Source: GWF2-43-63 sp035390965
GTDB taxonomy: Bacteria > Bacteroidota > Bacteroidia > Bacteroidales > DTU049
NCBI GenBank assembly: GCA_035390965.1
Contig: DAOPKE010000003.1
Coordinates: 1-64,000 of the forward strand
Direction: 5' to 3'
Length of the DNA: 64,000 nt
Under the pieces are notes generated by a model. The model was not told the DNA's origin. It searched no databases and worked only from the letters and a program-made list of their open reading frames with translations. Below, piece by piece: positions 34,886 through 43,841 of this stretch (its first letter is position 1; each line of letters begins with the position of its first letter). A program made the position numbers and the translations under genes.

Positions 34886-37800
34886 TTAACGTTGAATGAT
34901 TATTTGCTGTGTGTGGTTCGATGTTGCAGAAATTATACGTAGCAAATATACACCTTCTGCCAGAATTGAAGTGTTAATATTACCTGCAAATTCGCAATTA
35001 ATTGCTTTTTGCAGAACAGTTTTTCCACTCATATCACTGATCGTCAGCAGGGCTTGATTGGCAGTAGCAGGAAGAACAATGTACAGATTATCCTGTGCCG
35101 GATTTGGATATACCTTAATGGGGTCTTCGTTTTCAATCAATCCGGTGCAATCAATAAAAGTAATAGATGTTGTATCTGATGAAGCGCAACCATTGGTTGT
35201 AACAATGACGGAATATTCAAATACGCCATAACCATTTGTAAGAGCTGTATCCACCAACAAAGTGCTGGTAGTTGAGCCGTTTGACCAGAGATAAGTATCG
35301 GCGCCTGATCCTGCATCAAGCAGAATACTGCCGTCACCGCAGAAGGTGGTGTCGGCTGCCAGTGTTACTGTTGGATATCCGAACGATTCAATGATCTGCA
35401 TGATGGCATTGTTGCTTGAATCTGCATCGTGCGAATTGTAGAGTTGTACTTCGATGTAGTAAGTGTATGGATTGACGGTCATATCAACCGGAGCACTGAA
35501 TGTGTGTGTAATAATCTGCTGCGGCAGAAACGGTGCTGACAGTACAATGGTGTCCATCACTACATTGAGCCAGCCCTCATTTAATGCAACGAATATGGTA
35601 TCACCTGCAGGAATTGTATTTGCAAAGTTGGTATTCTGCAGACGAATGGTAATACTGTCAATGCCGTGTTCACATGCATCAGATAATGTGTCAGCCGATA
35701 ACATGGCGATATCGTAAACGGGATTTTCATACACTGAAAAATCATCAAAAGCGAAGCCATCATTGCCTCCATTCATTGCTGAAAAAACAAAACGGAATCT
35801 GACCCATGGCTGACCTGTGAGCATCGAAAGATCGTGGCGCGCCAGTTTCCATGTGCTCTGACTTTCACCGGTCCATCCTGTTGAATCGGCCAGTGTAGCC
35901 AAAGCCGATATGTGTTCGCAGTTGTACCAGTTGAGCGTGTCGCCTGCATTTCCAATGATGTTCCATGTTATTCCATCTGTTGTGTATTGAAAAGTTGTTC
36001 CGTCAAATAATGTATCTGAATTTGCAAAGTATTTGAATTCGACATGAGGGAGCGACATGTTGGTCATATCGAAGCATGGACTTTCAATGATGCTTGTCGG
36101 AGTTCCGCTGAAGGGCCCCTGATTGCAGGTAGCATATGCATTTGAACCACTGAATGCTGTGTTGATAGTGGTTCCGGCCGGTACACCCTTTGTCCAGAGT
36201 GTGTCCTGTGTTGACCAAACCTGAATGGATTCAGCATCATCAAAATAGGGATAAGCAGAAATCAGTGGCTGGCTGATGATGGTTTTTGCAGCTGAGTCAT
36301 TGGCTGTATTAAGATCGAGGGGCAGCATTGATTTTACAATAATTGTGTGTGGCCCGGCTGCCGAAAAATCAAAAGTCTGATTGGTTGTAACATTTGTTGT
36401 TGTACCTGATGTAATATTTGTTGCAATGGTATCATTCACCCAGGTGGCACCGCCATCGGCTGAAATCCGCACAGGGAGCGATGTTACAGTAACAGTTCCA
36501 TGATTGATGGCGTCGAATGAAACTACATTTATCCCTAATCCGCAATTGCTTTCGGGTGCTGTTATGATTGAAATTTCCACATCGTTTCCGCGGTCCGAAA
36601 TACGGATATTGTCAAATGCAAATCCTTCATCGTTATTAAAACTGCCGGCACCGAAAAGAACACGCAGACGAATTCCGGAATAGTTTGTAAGATTAAACAT
36701 ACTGTGCTGCATGGTAATCCAACCATTGCTTCCATTCACATCGGCGCCGGTCCAGCCGGGAGCATTGTTGGCAATGCCGTCTATATCGTAATCGTTGTAC
36801 CAGTTGGCATCGCCATAGTTGCCCAGTGTTTGCCAACTGTTTCCACCGTCGGTCGAATACTGCACTTGTGCGCCGTCCCAGCCCCCTTCGGCTTCGTACC
36901 ATGCATCCATTTCGAGCCATGGATCGCTCATGGAGCCCAAATCAAAACAAGGACTTTCAACATAACTCAGTTCATTCAGGTTGTGAGTGCCGGTTAGATT
37001 GGTCACCCAGCAGTTTAATCCTGCCGATGCTGTATCAATAATTGTGTTTTCGGGCTCACCCAATTGCCAGGAATTGTTGGTGCCCCCTGAAACCCAGCTT
37101 CCAGTGCCAGATTCAAAGCTTTCGACGTAAGGAAAAATATTAATTGTTGTGAGTGAACTGATGAGAACAGAATCGATGTTATTGTTTGGATTTTCATCGG
37201 AAAGTGGATTTATCTGAACCTGAAAATTGTATAGTCCGGGTGTAGTTAAATCTGCAGAATTTGTAAAGCTGTAAGTGATTGTATCTCCTGAGGAAATGGC
37301 GGGCAAATTTTCAGGTGAGCTCCAGGTTGATCCGCCATTGATTGAAAATTTCGCAACAACGTTGGATTCAGGCATTGAACCGTTGTTGAAAAAGGTGGCT
37401 GTTACTGTTTCAGTGCTTCCAAGCCCGCATCCCGAAACAGGGGCGTCGATTGACAATATAACCATATCGTGATCAAGCAATTCAAATTCATAGGCGCCCA
37501 TATCCGGATTTGTCAGATTCCGTGCGGTTCCCATGATATCTTCAGTCACTGTTGTCATCGGCAGTCCCAGATTATTGAGAGCTGCATTGGTGAATTCCGG
37601 CGATGTTGCTCCTGCAAATAATGGATCAATTTCAATGGAGTGCGTGTCGAAACCTGCAGCTGTAGCGGCTGTACGCCATGCTGCAATATCAGTGCAGTTG
37701 GTCGAACCGTATTTGCCGAGATAACTGCCGCTGACATTATAGTTGTTGTAGTCGCATTGAGATACATAATTATTGGTGATGGAAGTTGATGAAATCTCAA

Positions 37801-39226
37801 TGCCATAGCCGCCTCCGTTGTTCTCGAAAATATTATTCAGGATGCGGATATTGCCGTATCCTGTGGATGAATTGATGTAAATTGCTCGTCCGGCTGTAGT
37901 GCTTCCGCTTTGAATGCGTATGGTGTTGAAGGCGACATCAACATAATTGCAGTTGTAAGGATAAATACCGCGTAATGTGGCAGTATTGTTTTGTTGATAA
38001 ATAAAATTGTTGGCAATCAGAACCGGGTTTGCACTTGTACCATTGAAATCGCGCATATAGAGCATGTCTCCGGCAGCTCCATCGGCCATAATGGTGTTGC
38101 GGGTTACTACAACATTTCCTTTTCCATATCGCAGATAAAATCCACTGAAATTCGAAGTAACAGCATTGGTGACTACTACATTGCTGTCAATGATGGTGTT
38201 GCTTTGATTGTACATGAAAATTCCGGAAACATAAGGGTTGATGATGTTGTTTTTTCTGATAACAAGCGAGTCCTCCGTATTGGATGATGATGCGCCATAC
38301 AGATACATTCCGTATGCACCGTTTTCAATTCTGTTGTTTTCAAAAATACTGATGGAATCATTTGTCATGCTTCCTGGGTTGGAGTAAATAACTGCGAGAG
38401 CATTTGAGTTTACTGTTGCTGCAGGCGCTGTCAGATGCAGATTGCGATAATGATTGTACGCACAGGTGCTGTCGATGGTAAGTACACGCGAAAAAGAAGT
38501 ATTTCCTGAACTTGCAAGAGTGAGGTCTTCTATGGTGAGAAAAGAGGTCGCATTTATTGATAGTGTATAGTTATCCGATGCATCGGTTGGCATATGTGTT
38601 ATTTTAACGGCAGCACTGTCATGCGATGCGGATCGGAGGACAATGTTGTTGATTGGCGAAACGCCATAAACACGGTCTATTCTGGCTTGTTCAGTGTATT
38701 GACCGTCGGCTATTTCAATTATGACCGGACCACAGACACCGCCATCAGAAAGCGTATCACATGCGGCGGCAATGGATTGAAAATTATTTCCTGTTGCTGG
38801 CTGTGAAGCATCAACGGTGTACAATCCGTTCAATGAAATATGAATCCAGGTGCGTAGTGTATCATTGCTTTTGTTGGTGTCGGCCGAATCCAGATAAACT
38901 GTCAGCAGATACGCACCGGGCCTTGCAAATATAAATGTGTCAAGCTCCAGTGTGTCTTTTTCGTCAGGCGATATGGCTGTTGCAGGGCCATTCAGCAAAC
39001 CTGAGGTACCATTGGTTACTGTCCAGTGAATATTGAGGGCTCCGGCAGAAATTCCTGTTCCGCCTGAATCAGCCAGAATCACATGATTATACACCGGTGA
39101 TCCGAAACAGTAGTAATTCTGCGATGGTTCGGCAAATGTGCTCAATGAATAATCCTGCTGTGCAAATGAGCTGAAACATACAAGACTGAAAATCATTGTC
39201 ACGAAAACAGCATACTGCTTTTTCAT
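34886..39226 (-). CDS. Large secreted beta-helix protein with type-A T9SS sorting domain
   Basis: A 1446-residue surface or secreted protein. Order: signal peptide (MKKQYAVFVTMIFSLVCFSSFAQ), a beta-sandwich, a right-handed parallel beta-helix (about 150-580, many N-x-I/V repeats such as IFENNRIENGAYGMYLYG), CARDB-like domains (about 590-700 and 880-980), two related jelly-roll modules of the choice-of-anchor/MAM kind (about 700-870 and 985-1160, each with SPCFD, W(T/S)GxD-like, GFAFD(N/D) motifs), and a type-A sorting domain (YPNPAQDNLYIV, GVYLLRI). The Met at 39226 opens the signal peptide; the 24-bp longer frame overlaps the sirtuin. Substrate or ligand unknown. Confidence 0.9.
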   Translation of the reverse strand: MKKQYAVFVTMIFSLVCFSSFAQQDYSLSTFAEPSQNYYCFGSPVYNHVILADSGGTGISAGALNIHWTVTNGTSGLLNGPATAISPDEKDTLELDTFIFARPGAYLLTVYLDSADTNKSNDTLRTWIHISLNGLYTVDASQPATGNNFQSIAAACDTLSDGGVCGPVIIEIADGQYTEQARIDRVYGVSPINNIVLRSASHDSAAVKITHMPTDASDNYTLSINATSFLTIEDLTLASSGNTSFSRVLTIDSTCAYNHYRNLHLTAPAATVNSNALAVIYSNPGSMTNDSISIFENNRIENGAYGMYLYGASSSNTEDSLVIRKNNIINPYVSGIFMYNQSNTIIDSNVVVTNAVTSNFSGFYLRYGKGNVVVTRNTIMADGAAGDMLYMRDFNGTSANPVLIANNFIYQQNNTATLRGIYPYNCNYVDVAFNTIRIQSGSTTAGRAIYINSSTGYGNIRILNNIFENNGGGYGIEISSTSITNNYVSQCDYNNYNVSGSYLGKYGSTNCTDIAAWRTAATAAGFDTHSIEIDPLFAGATSPEFTNAALNNLGLPMTTVTEDIMGTARNLTNPDMGAYEFELLDHDMVILSIDAPVSGCGLGSTETVTATFFNNGSMPESNVVAKFSINGGSTWSSPENLPAISSGDTITYSFTNSADLTTPGLYNFQVQINPLSDENPNNNIDSVLISSLTTINIFPYVESFESGTGSWVSGGTNNSWQLGEPENTIIDTASAGLNCWVTNLTGTHNLNELSYVESPCFDLGSMSDPWLEMDAWYEAEGGWDGAQVQYSTDGGNSWQTLGNYGDANWYNDYDIDGIANNAPGWTGADVNGSNGWITMQHSMFNLTNYSGIRLRVLFGAGSFNNDEGFAFDNIRISDRGNDVEISIITAPESNCGLGINVVSFDAINHGTVTVTSLPVRISADGGATWVNDTIATNITSGTTTNVTTNQTFDFSAAGPHTIIVKSMLPLDLNTANDSAAKTIISQPLISAYPYFDDAESIQVWSTQDTLWTKGVPAGTTINTAFSGSNAYATCNQGPFSGTPTSIIESPCFDMTNMSLPHVEFKYFANSDTLFDGTTFQYTTDGITWNIIGNAGDTLNWYNCEHISALATLADSTGWTGESQSTWKLARHDLSMLTGQPWVRFRFVFSAMNGGNDGFAFDDFSVYENPVYDIAMLSADTLSDACEHGIDSITIRLQNTNFANTIPAGDTIFVALNEGWLNVVMDTIVLSAPFLPQQIITHTFSAPVDMTVNPYTYYIEVQLYNSHDADSSNNAIMQIIESFGYPTVTLAADTTFCGDGSILLDAGSGADTYLWSNGSTTSTLLVDTALTNGYGVFEYSVIVTTNGCASSDTTSITFIDCTGLIENEDPIKVYPNPAQDNLYIVLPATANQALLTISDMSGKTVLQKAINCEFAGNINTSILAEGVYLLRIISATSNHTQQIIIQR

Positions 39227-39227
39227 A

Positions 39228-39830
39228 TTAATTGTTTTTAAGTTCTTCAACTATTTTTGTGAGAATTTCACCTGCTTTNNNNNNNNNNNNNNNNNNNNNN
39301 NNNNNNNNNNNNNNNNNNNNNNNNNNNNNNNNNNNNNNNNNNNNNNNNNNNNNNNNNNNNNNNNNNNNNNNNNNNNNNCATGAAGGACAGACTGGTGGAA
39401 TTTTGTCCAGCATTTTTTCATCGGCCGGATATTTTGCATGGCATTTTTCGCACAGAAGTTGCGCGGTCGTTCCATGAAACTCAATCACATCGGTGTTTCC
39501 GGCCATATGATGAAAATGGTCGATATTCTGGGTAATGACCAGAAGTTTCTTTTTTATTTTTTCAATTTCGGCCAGTGCATAATGTGCCGCATTGGGCTTT
39601 GTGTTCTGCAGAAAACTGTAGAACAAATCTTTTATTACTTTCCATGACTCAGCCGGATGGCTGTAGAAGTAATTCAATTCAAGCACTTCGGGATTGTATT
39701 TTGTCCACACTCCGCCTTCACCGCGAAAAGTCGGTATTCCGCTTTCGGCCGATATGCCCGCACCTGTGAATACGGCCGGCTTCTGCGACTCACGGATTAA
39801 CTGAGCAGCTTTTTGAATTCCCCCTATCAT
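39228..39830 (-). CDS. cobB: Sir2-family NAD-dependent deacylase (assembly gap inside)
   Basis: Sirtuin removing acyl groups from lysine using NAD. Motifs: FTGAGISAESGIPTFRG (NAD site), ITQNIDHFHHMAG (catalytic His) and CEKCHAKYP with a later CPS for the zinc site. A 100-N gap (39279-39378) falls in the C-terminal third. The visible protein is about 166 residues plus 33-34 unknown; full-length relatives have about 230-245, so the true missing stretch is probably longer than 100 bp and includes the second Cys pair and GTSLxVxPA motif. It ends one base before the beta-helix gene starts. Confidence 0.9.
   Translation of the reverse strand: MIGGIQKAAQLIRESQKPAVFTGAGISAESGIPTFRGEGGVWTKYNPEVLELNYFYSHPAESWKVIKDLFYSFLQNTKPNAAHYALAEIEKIKKKLLVITQNIDHFHHMAGNTDVIEFHGTTAQLLCEKCHAKYPADEKMLDKIPPVCPSXXXXXXXXXXXXXXXXXXXXXXXXXXXXXXXXXXKAGEILTKIVEELKNN
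39279..39378. other. Assembly gap of 100 N
   Basis: Exactly 100 N, the placeholder size used for scaffold gaps of unknown length. It sits in the sirtuin coding frame and hides its central C-terminal part. Confidence 0.99.
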
Positions 39831-39879
39831 GATTCAAATGTATGATTTTTATTTGAATCATTTTTATTTTATTTTTTCT

Positions 39880-40119
39880 TCAGGAAGCTCTGTTTTTGTC
39901 AAATTCTGTCATTAAGCCCGTGGCCTTTTCAAAATCTTCTTCGGCAACATACATCTTTATTCCGCCGATGGCATTTGATAACAGCGGGTCAACGTTGATG
40001 GTCATCTCATCACACATGTTTATACGAATGTTATTCGATTCCAGAAATGCCTGCAACATGTAGTATTCATGCGGCCAGACAAAGCTTCGCAAAAACACCC
40101 AGTTAATTTCTTCGTTCAT
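39880..40119 (-). CDS. DUF2007 domain-containing small protein
   Basis: A 79-residue soluble protein with the DUF2007 pattern: an F-x(4)-E-x(6)-L-x-S-x-(G/N)-I opening (PHEYYMLQAFLESNNI), the short MxVDPL strand and a C-terminal VAEEDFEKATGLMTEF helix. The family is called a putative signal-transducing protein but its role is unknown. It lies alone between the exported SOD terminator and the sirtuin. Confidence 0.85.
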   Translation of the reverse strand: MNEEINWVFLRSFVWPHEYYMLQAFLESNNIRINMCDEMTINVDPLLSNAIGGIKMYVAEEDFEKATGLMTEFDKNRAS

Positions 40120-40141
40120 GTTTTTTTTGTAAAAATAAAAA

Positions 40142-40159
40142 AATCCGGCGAACCGGATT
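40142..40159 (-). terminator. Intrinsic terminator of the SOD pair
   Basis: Stem AATCCGG/CCGGATT (7 bp) with a CGAA loop. On the minus strand it is followed by a long T run (TTTTTTTATTTTTAC), and it lies 28 bp past the exported SOD stop. Confidence 0.9.
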
Positions 40160-40187
40160 CCTTTTCAAATTAAAACTGAATGTTGCG

Positions 40188-40850
40188 TCACAACTTCTCA
40201 TTAAATCGCTTGCTCACTGCTATCCAGTCAATCACTTTAAAGAAGTCGTCTATATACGCAGCTCTTTTATTCTGGTGTTTCAGATAATAGGCATGCTCCC
40301 ATACATCGAGCGCCAGCAGCGGATTTACAGTGCCTGCCGGAACATTCATCAATGGGTTGTCCTGATTGGGGGTAGTGACAATTTTCAATGCTCCTTTTTC
40401 CTGAATCAGCCACACCCATCCACTGCCAAATATTGATAAACCTGCATTTTTGAATTCCTCAATAAATTTTTCCATGCTTCCAAATTGTGCATTGATGCGG
40501 TTCTTCAATGCTCCCTCAGGAATTGCACTTCCACCGGGTGTCATCGATTCCCAGAAAAATTCATGGTTCCAGAAACCGCCGCCGTTGTTGCGGACCGCTG
40601 CCGGAAATTCATTCATGCGTGCCATTATCTCAGGCAGTGAAAGCGATTCGAGATGGTGGTTTCCTTTGATGGCTGCCATGAATTTATCGTAGTATCCCCG
40701 ATGATGTTTTGTATAATGAATCTCCATAGTTTTTGCATCTATGTATGGTTCCAGCGCATCGTAGGCATAGGGCAGGGGCTTGAATACATGAGTTTGTGCG
40801 GTGGTTCCGAAGAACAGCAGCAATGCGAAAATGACAACAAATATTTTCAT
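40188..40850 (-). CDS. Exported superoxide dismutase, Mn/Fe family
   Basis: A 220-residue iron/manganese-family SOD converting superoxide to oxygen and peroxide. Metal ligands fit YTKHH, FWNHEFFW and LDVWEHAYY (His, His, Asp, His). The Gln that tunes the metal is in NQDNPLM and the alternative position is Gly (NNGGGFWNH), as in Mn-type enzymes. Unlike the neighbouring copy it begins with a signal peptide (MKIFVVIFALLLFFGTTAQ), so it should act outside the cytoplasm. It starts 7 bp downstream of the cytoplasmic paralogue. Confidence 0.93.
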   Translation of the reverse strand: MKIFVVIFALLLFFGTTAQTHVFKPLPYAYDALEPYIDAKTMEIHYTKHHRGYYDKFMAAIKGNHHLESLSLPEIMARMNEFPAAVRNNGGGFWNHEFFWESMTPGGSAIPEGALKNRINAQFGSMEKFIEEFKNAGLSIFGSGWVWLIQEKGALKIVTTPNQDNPLMNVPAGTVNPLLALDVWEHAYYLKHQNKRAAYIDDFFKVIDWIAVSKRFNEKL

Positions 40851-40857
40851 GCTTTAG

Positions 40858-41508
40858 TTATTTAATGATGGACAAATATCTTTTTTCAACTTCGGACCAG
40901 TTCACTATATCCCAGAAAGCTTTGATGTAATCGGGACGGCGGTTTTGGTAATGCAGATAATATGCGTGTTCCCACACATCAAGTCCAAGAATAGGATAAC
41001 CTCGTTTTTCGGCTACATTCATCAGCGGATTGTCCTGATTCGGAGTTGAACTTATAAACAGATTATTTTCCTCATCAATTGATAACCATGCCCAACCGCT
41101 CCCAAAGCGTGATGCTGCAGCTTTGCCAAATTCGTCCCTGAATTCTTCAAAACCACCAAAACTTTGTGTTATGTGTTTCATTAAATCGCCTTCTGGTTTA
41201 GAACCATTGTTTATTTTTAAAATTTTCCAGAAGAGTGAGTGATTGTAGTGTCCGCCTCCGTTGTTGCGTACAGCCGGCGCCAGTTTATCGGCTTTGTCAA
41301 ATAAATGAAGCAAGGGTTTGCTTATCAATGCATCGTCGCCCAGCGCTTTGTTGAGGTTATCTACATAGGCCTGATGGTGTTTTGTGTGATGTATTTCCAT
41401 CGTGCGTGCATCGATATGTGGCTCCAGTACTGAATATTCGTAATCCAGTGTGGGAAGATTGTATGGAAAATCAAGACGAAATTCTGGTAATATTTCAAGC
41501 TTTTTCAT
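40858..41508 (-). CDS. sodA: Superoxide dismutase, Mn/Fe family, cytoplasmic
   Basis: A 216-residue SOD without a signal peptide. Metal ligands are in HTKHH, HYNHSLFW and LDVWEHAYY; Gln in NQDNPLM and Gly in NNGGGHYNH match Mn-type (or cambialistic) enzymes rather than Fe-type. The exported paralogue follows 7 bp downstream, so one transcript would serve both compartments. An exact -7 element (TAATTTTG, plus-strand 41539-41546) lies 31 bp before the ATG. Confidence 0.93.
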   Translation of the reverse strand: MKKLEILPEFRLDFPYNLPTLDYEYSVLEPHIDARTMEIHHTKHHQAYVDNLNKALGDDALISKPLLHLFDKADKLAPAVRNNGGGHYNHSLFWKILKINNGSKPEGDLMKHITQSFGGFEEFRDEFGKAAASRFGSGWAWLSIDEENNLFISSTPNQDNPLMNVAEKRGYPILGLDVWEHAYYLHYQNRRPDYIKAFWDIVNWSEVEKRYLSIIK

Positions 41509-41924
41509 GACGTTTATTTTTTGTTATTTAGAACAATTCAAAATTACAACAGAATCTGTCCTGCCCGACATAAATTCCGGAGACAAAAATTGATATTAAT
41601 CATGCCATGGTCAACGCAATAAATATTACAAGAACGCAAGCTCATCGACCTTCAAGAGTCCGCAATGCAATGAAGGACCTGGAAGAGTCGGATGCTGAGA
41701 CCTCATACCAACTATTCCATGTTCTCCGATTCTCTGCGAACTATGGATTGTTGGATTGCCCGATTATTATAAGATATGCTGTAATTGAGATCGGCTTTTG
41801 CCATACAAAATCAACTCTGTGCGGCTTAAATGGATTATATTTGTAGTCCATGATTGTTTCAGTGACACAAGCGTGGGAGTAATTGTCTGTGAAATGTTTT
41901 TCGTCTGATTAGTTTTTCCATACT
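41509..41924. other. Intergenic region between divergent genes
   Basis: Holds the SOD promoter at its left end. A 79-codon plus-strand frame (41607-41846) has no signal peptide, domain or promoter, so it is not called. Nothing else recognised. Confidence 0.6.
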
Positions 41925-42488
41925 ATGAGACTATTTTTTAAATCCGCATTACTTGTTGCAATCCTTGTTTCAACTTCGTTTACTGCGCAGGCACAACACG
42001 TCGATACAACTGATTTCACACCTGGATATCCTATTGTGTTACGTGGAATAGTAATCGACAAAGTGACACATGATTCAGTGCCGCTGGCCATTGTCGAATT
42101 GCTGATTAATTCTAAGGGAATTCATGCCACAAGGAGTGATTTTGATGGCGGATTCGTTCTCAGTCTTTGTTCGGGACGTCTGACCAAAGGATTGCTTCGT
42201 ATTCAGGTGACCGTCAAAGGCTACCAGCAGGATATTTTTGAGTTTAAAGTCGAGGGAGATACTTCGGTACGCATAGAATTGACGCCTGATCTGGAAGGGA
42301 AGATTACTGAGCAGGAGGTGTGGATGAAATTCGATGATGTGATTGAGGCGAAATATGATATCTGGGGCGGATACGAGAAATTCAGGCATTGTGACGGACG
42401 AATCAAAACATATGATGAGATTATTGAATCAGGTGAAAAATGGCTAGGTTGGGAGCCGTATGATTTTGATATTTTTGATCCGGAATAA
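41925..42488 (+). CDS. Exported CarboxypepD-regulatory-like domain protein
   Basis: A 187-residue protein with a signal peptide (MRLFFKSALLVAILVSTSFTAQAQ), then one CarboxypepD-regulatory-like beta-sandwich (about 40-125; LRGIVIDKVTHDSVPLAIVELL, SDFDGGFVLSL). The C-terminal 60 residues are charged and end DFDIFDPE. Such a domain normally leads a TonB-dependent receptor, but here it stands alone with no plug or barrel. Function unknown. Confidence 0.82.
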   Translation: MRLFFKSALLVAILVSTSFTAQAQHVDTTDFTPGYPIVLRGIVIDKVTHDSVPLAIVELLINSKGIHATRSDFDGGFVLSLCSGRLTKGLLRIQVTVKGYQQDIFEFKVEGDTSVRIELTPDLEGKITEQEVWMKFDDVIEAKYDIWGGYEKFRHCDGRIKTYDEIIESGEKWLGWEPYDFDIFDPE

Positions 42489-42497
42489 TATGATTAT

Positions 42498-42608
42498 CTA
42501 TCCGTGGAAATGGCTTCAGTCGCAGGCTGAAGCTATTTCATCCGTTCAAAATCCAAAGATTTGCCGAGGGTTGTGAAACAGTGAAATCCGTGTAATCAGT
42601 GGACAAAA
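42498..42608. repeat. Dispersed hairpin repeat, copy 2
   Basis: Second copy of the repeat at 22734-22840. Hairpin arms are 42507-42519 (GAAATGGCTTCAG) and 42527-42539 (CTGAAGCTATTTC) around TCGCAGG, pairing over 13 bp with one G-U. Its right end (CCGTGTAATCAGTGGACAA) runs to the edge of the dGTPase-like gene's -7 element. Confidence 0.85.
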
Positions 42609-42638
42609 AAATGTACATTTGCTATAAGTATCATACTC

Positions 42639-43841
42639 ATGAAACGTTTTTTATCAGAAGCCATACAGCTGGGCCACGCGAAATACGAACAATCCGTTTC
42701 GCGGCAGCAGGTAATTTATAAAAAGAGTGAAGACATCCGCACCGATTTTTCGCGCGACTACAACCGCATTCTGCATTGCAATGCTTTCAGGCGTCTGAAA
42801 CACAAAACGCAGGTGTTTTATGCAACCATGAACGACCATATTTGTACGCGCATCGAGCATGTGCATCATGTCGAAGCTGTGTCGCGCACTATTTGCGAAG
42901 AGTTGGGTTTGAATGCAGAACTCGGCACGGCCATTGCGCTGGGGCACGATCTGGGTCATGCTCCGTTTGGCCATGAAGGAGAAAAAGTAATTTCAAAATT
43001 ATCGAAGGAGTTTTTGCAACATTCTTTTTGGCACGAACGCAACAGTTTGCGCGTGGTTGATTTTATTGAGAGTTTGCCCGATTTGCAGGGTGTAGAACAG
43101 CCGCTGAATCTGACATATGCTGTGCGCGACGGTATTATATCTCATTGTGGCGAAGTTGATCAGAATGGGCTGAAACCCAGAACCGAAGCCATTGATCTGC
43201 ATTCTATTCGTTATCCTAATGAATATCCGCCTTACACCTGGGAAGGTTGTGTTGTGAAAATTGCCGATAAAATTGCTTATCTCGGCCGAGACATCGAAGA
43301 TGCCCAGCGATTGAATATACTAACGAACGAGCAGGTGAGAGAGCTTAACGATCTGATTCGACAGAAGTATCCGTCAGTTACCGAGAGCGTTTTTACGACA
43401 TCGCTGATGCATAATTTTATTATTGATCTGTGCGAAAACAGCTCGCTAAACGATGGACTGATGCTAGATTCAGATACATTTGGTTTGATGAGAAGCATTA
43501 AAGATTTCAATTACCAGTACATTTATAATCATCCACGTATCCGGCGCTACAACAGGTATGTGGAACTCATTATATCCACCCTTTTTCAGTTTATGCTCGA
43601 TTTGTATGATGGAGAAAATACAGCCGATAATATTGAAAAGGAATGTGAACAATATCCGGAATTACAGAATTCTTTTGGCGAATGGATTCGCAAATACACT
43701 AAGCAAAACGGCAACCACAGCGCGTTTGCTATTTTCGATCTGACATCAAAGGAATCTTATATTGATTCTGTTCTCACATATTTGTCGCTTACAACCGATC
43801 AGTATGCTATGCGTTTGTTTGGCGAAGTGATTCATTTTTGA
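42639..43841 (+). CDS. dGTPase-like HD-domain triphosphohydrolase
   Basis: A 400-residue HD-superfamily enzyme of the deoxyguanosinetriphosphate triphosphohydrolase type, which would cleave dNTPs to nucleoside and triphosphate. Metal motifs are RIEHVHHVEAV and LGHDLGHAPFGHEG. The N-terminal FSRDYNRILHCNAFRRLKHKTQVF is characteristic. It has the length of the shorter dGTPase-like group. An exact -7 element (TACATTTG, 42614-42621) lies 17 bp upstream, immediately after the dispersed repeat. Confidence 0.92.
   Translation: MKRFLSEAIQLGHAKYEQSVSRQQVIYKKSEDIRTDFSRDYNRILHCNAFRRLKHKTQVFYATMNDHICTRIEHVHHVEAVSRTICEELGLNAELGTAIALGHDLGHAPFGHEGEKVISKLSKEFLQHSFWHERNSLRVVDFIESLPDLQGVEQPLNLTYAVRDGIISHCGEVDQNGLKPRTEAIDLHSIRYPNEYPPYTWEGCVVKIADKIAYLGRDIEDAQRLNILTNEQVRELNDLIRQKYPSVTESVFTTSLMHNFIIDLCENSSLNDGLMLDSDTFGLMRSIKDFNYQYIYNHPRIRRYNRYVELIISTLFQFMLDLYDGENTADNIEKECEQYPELQNSFGEWIRKYTKQNGNHSAFAIFDLTSKESYIDSVLTYLSLTTDQYAMRLFGEVIHF

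Noticed and set aside
41607..41846. 79-codon plus-strand frame between SOD and CarboxypepD-like genes
   Set aside because: No domain, no promoter, composition unlike the true genes nearby.
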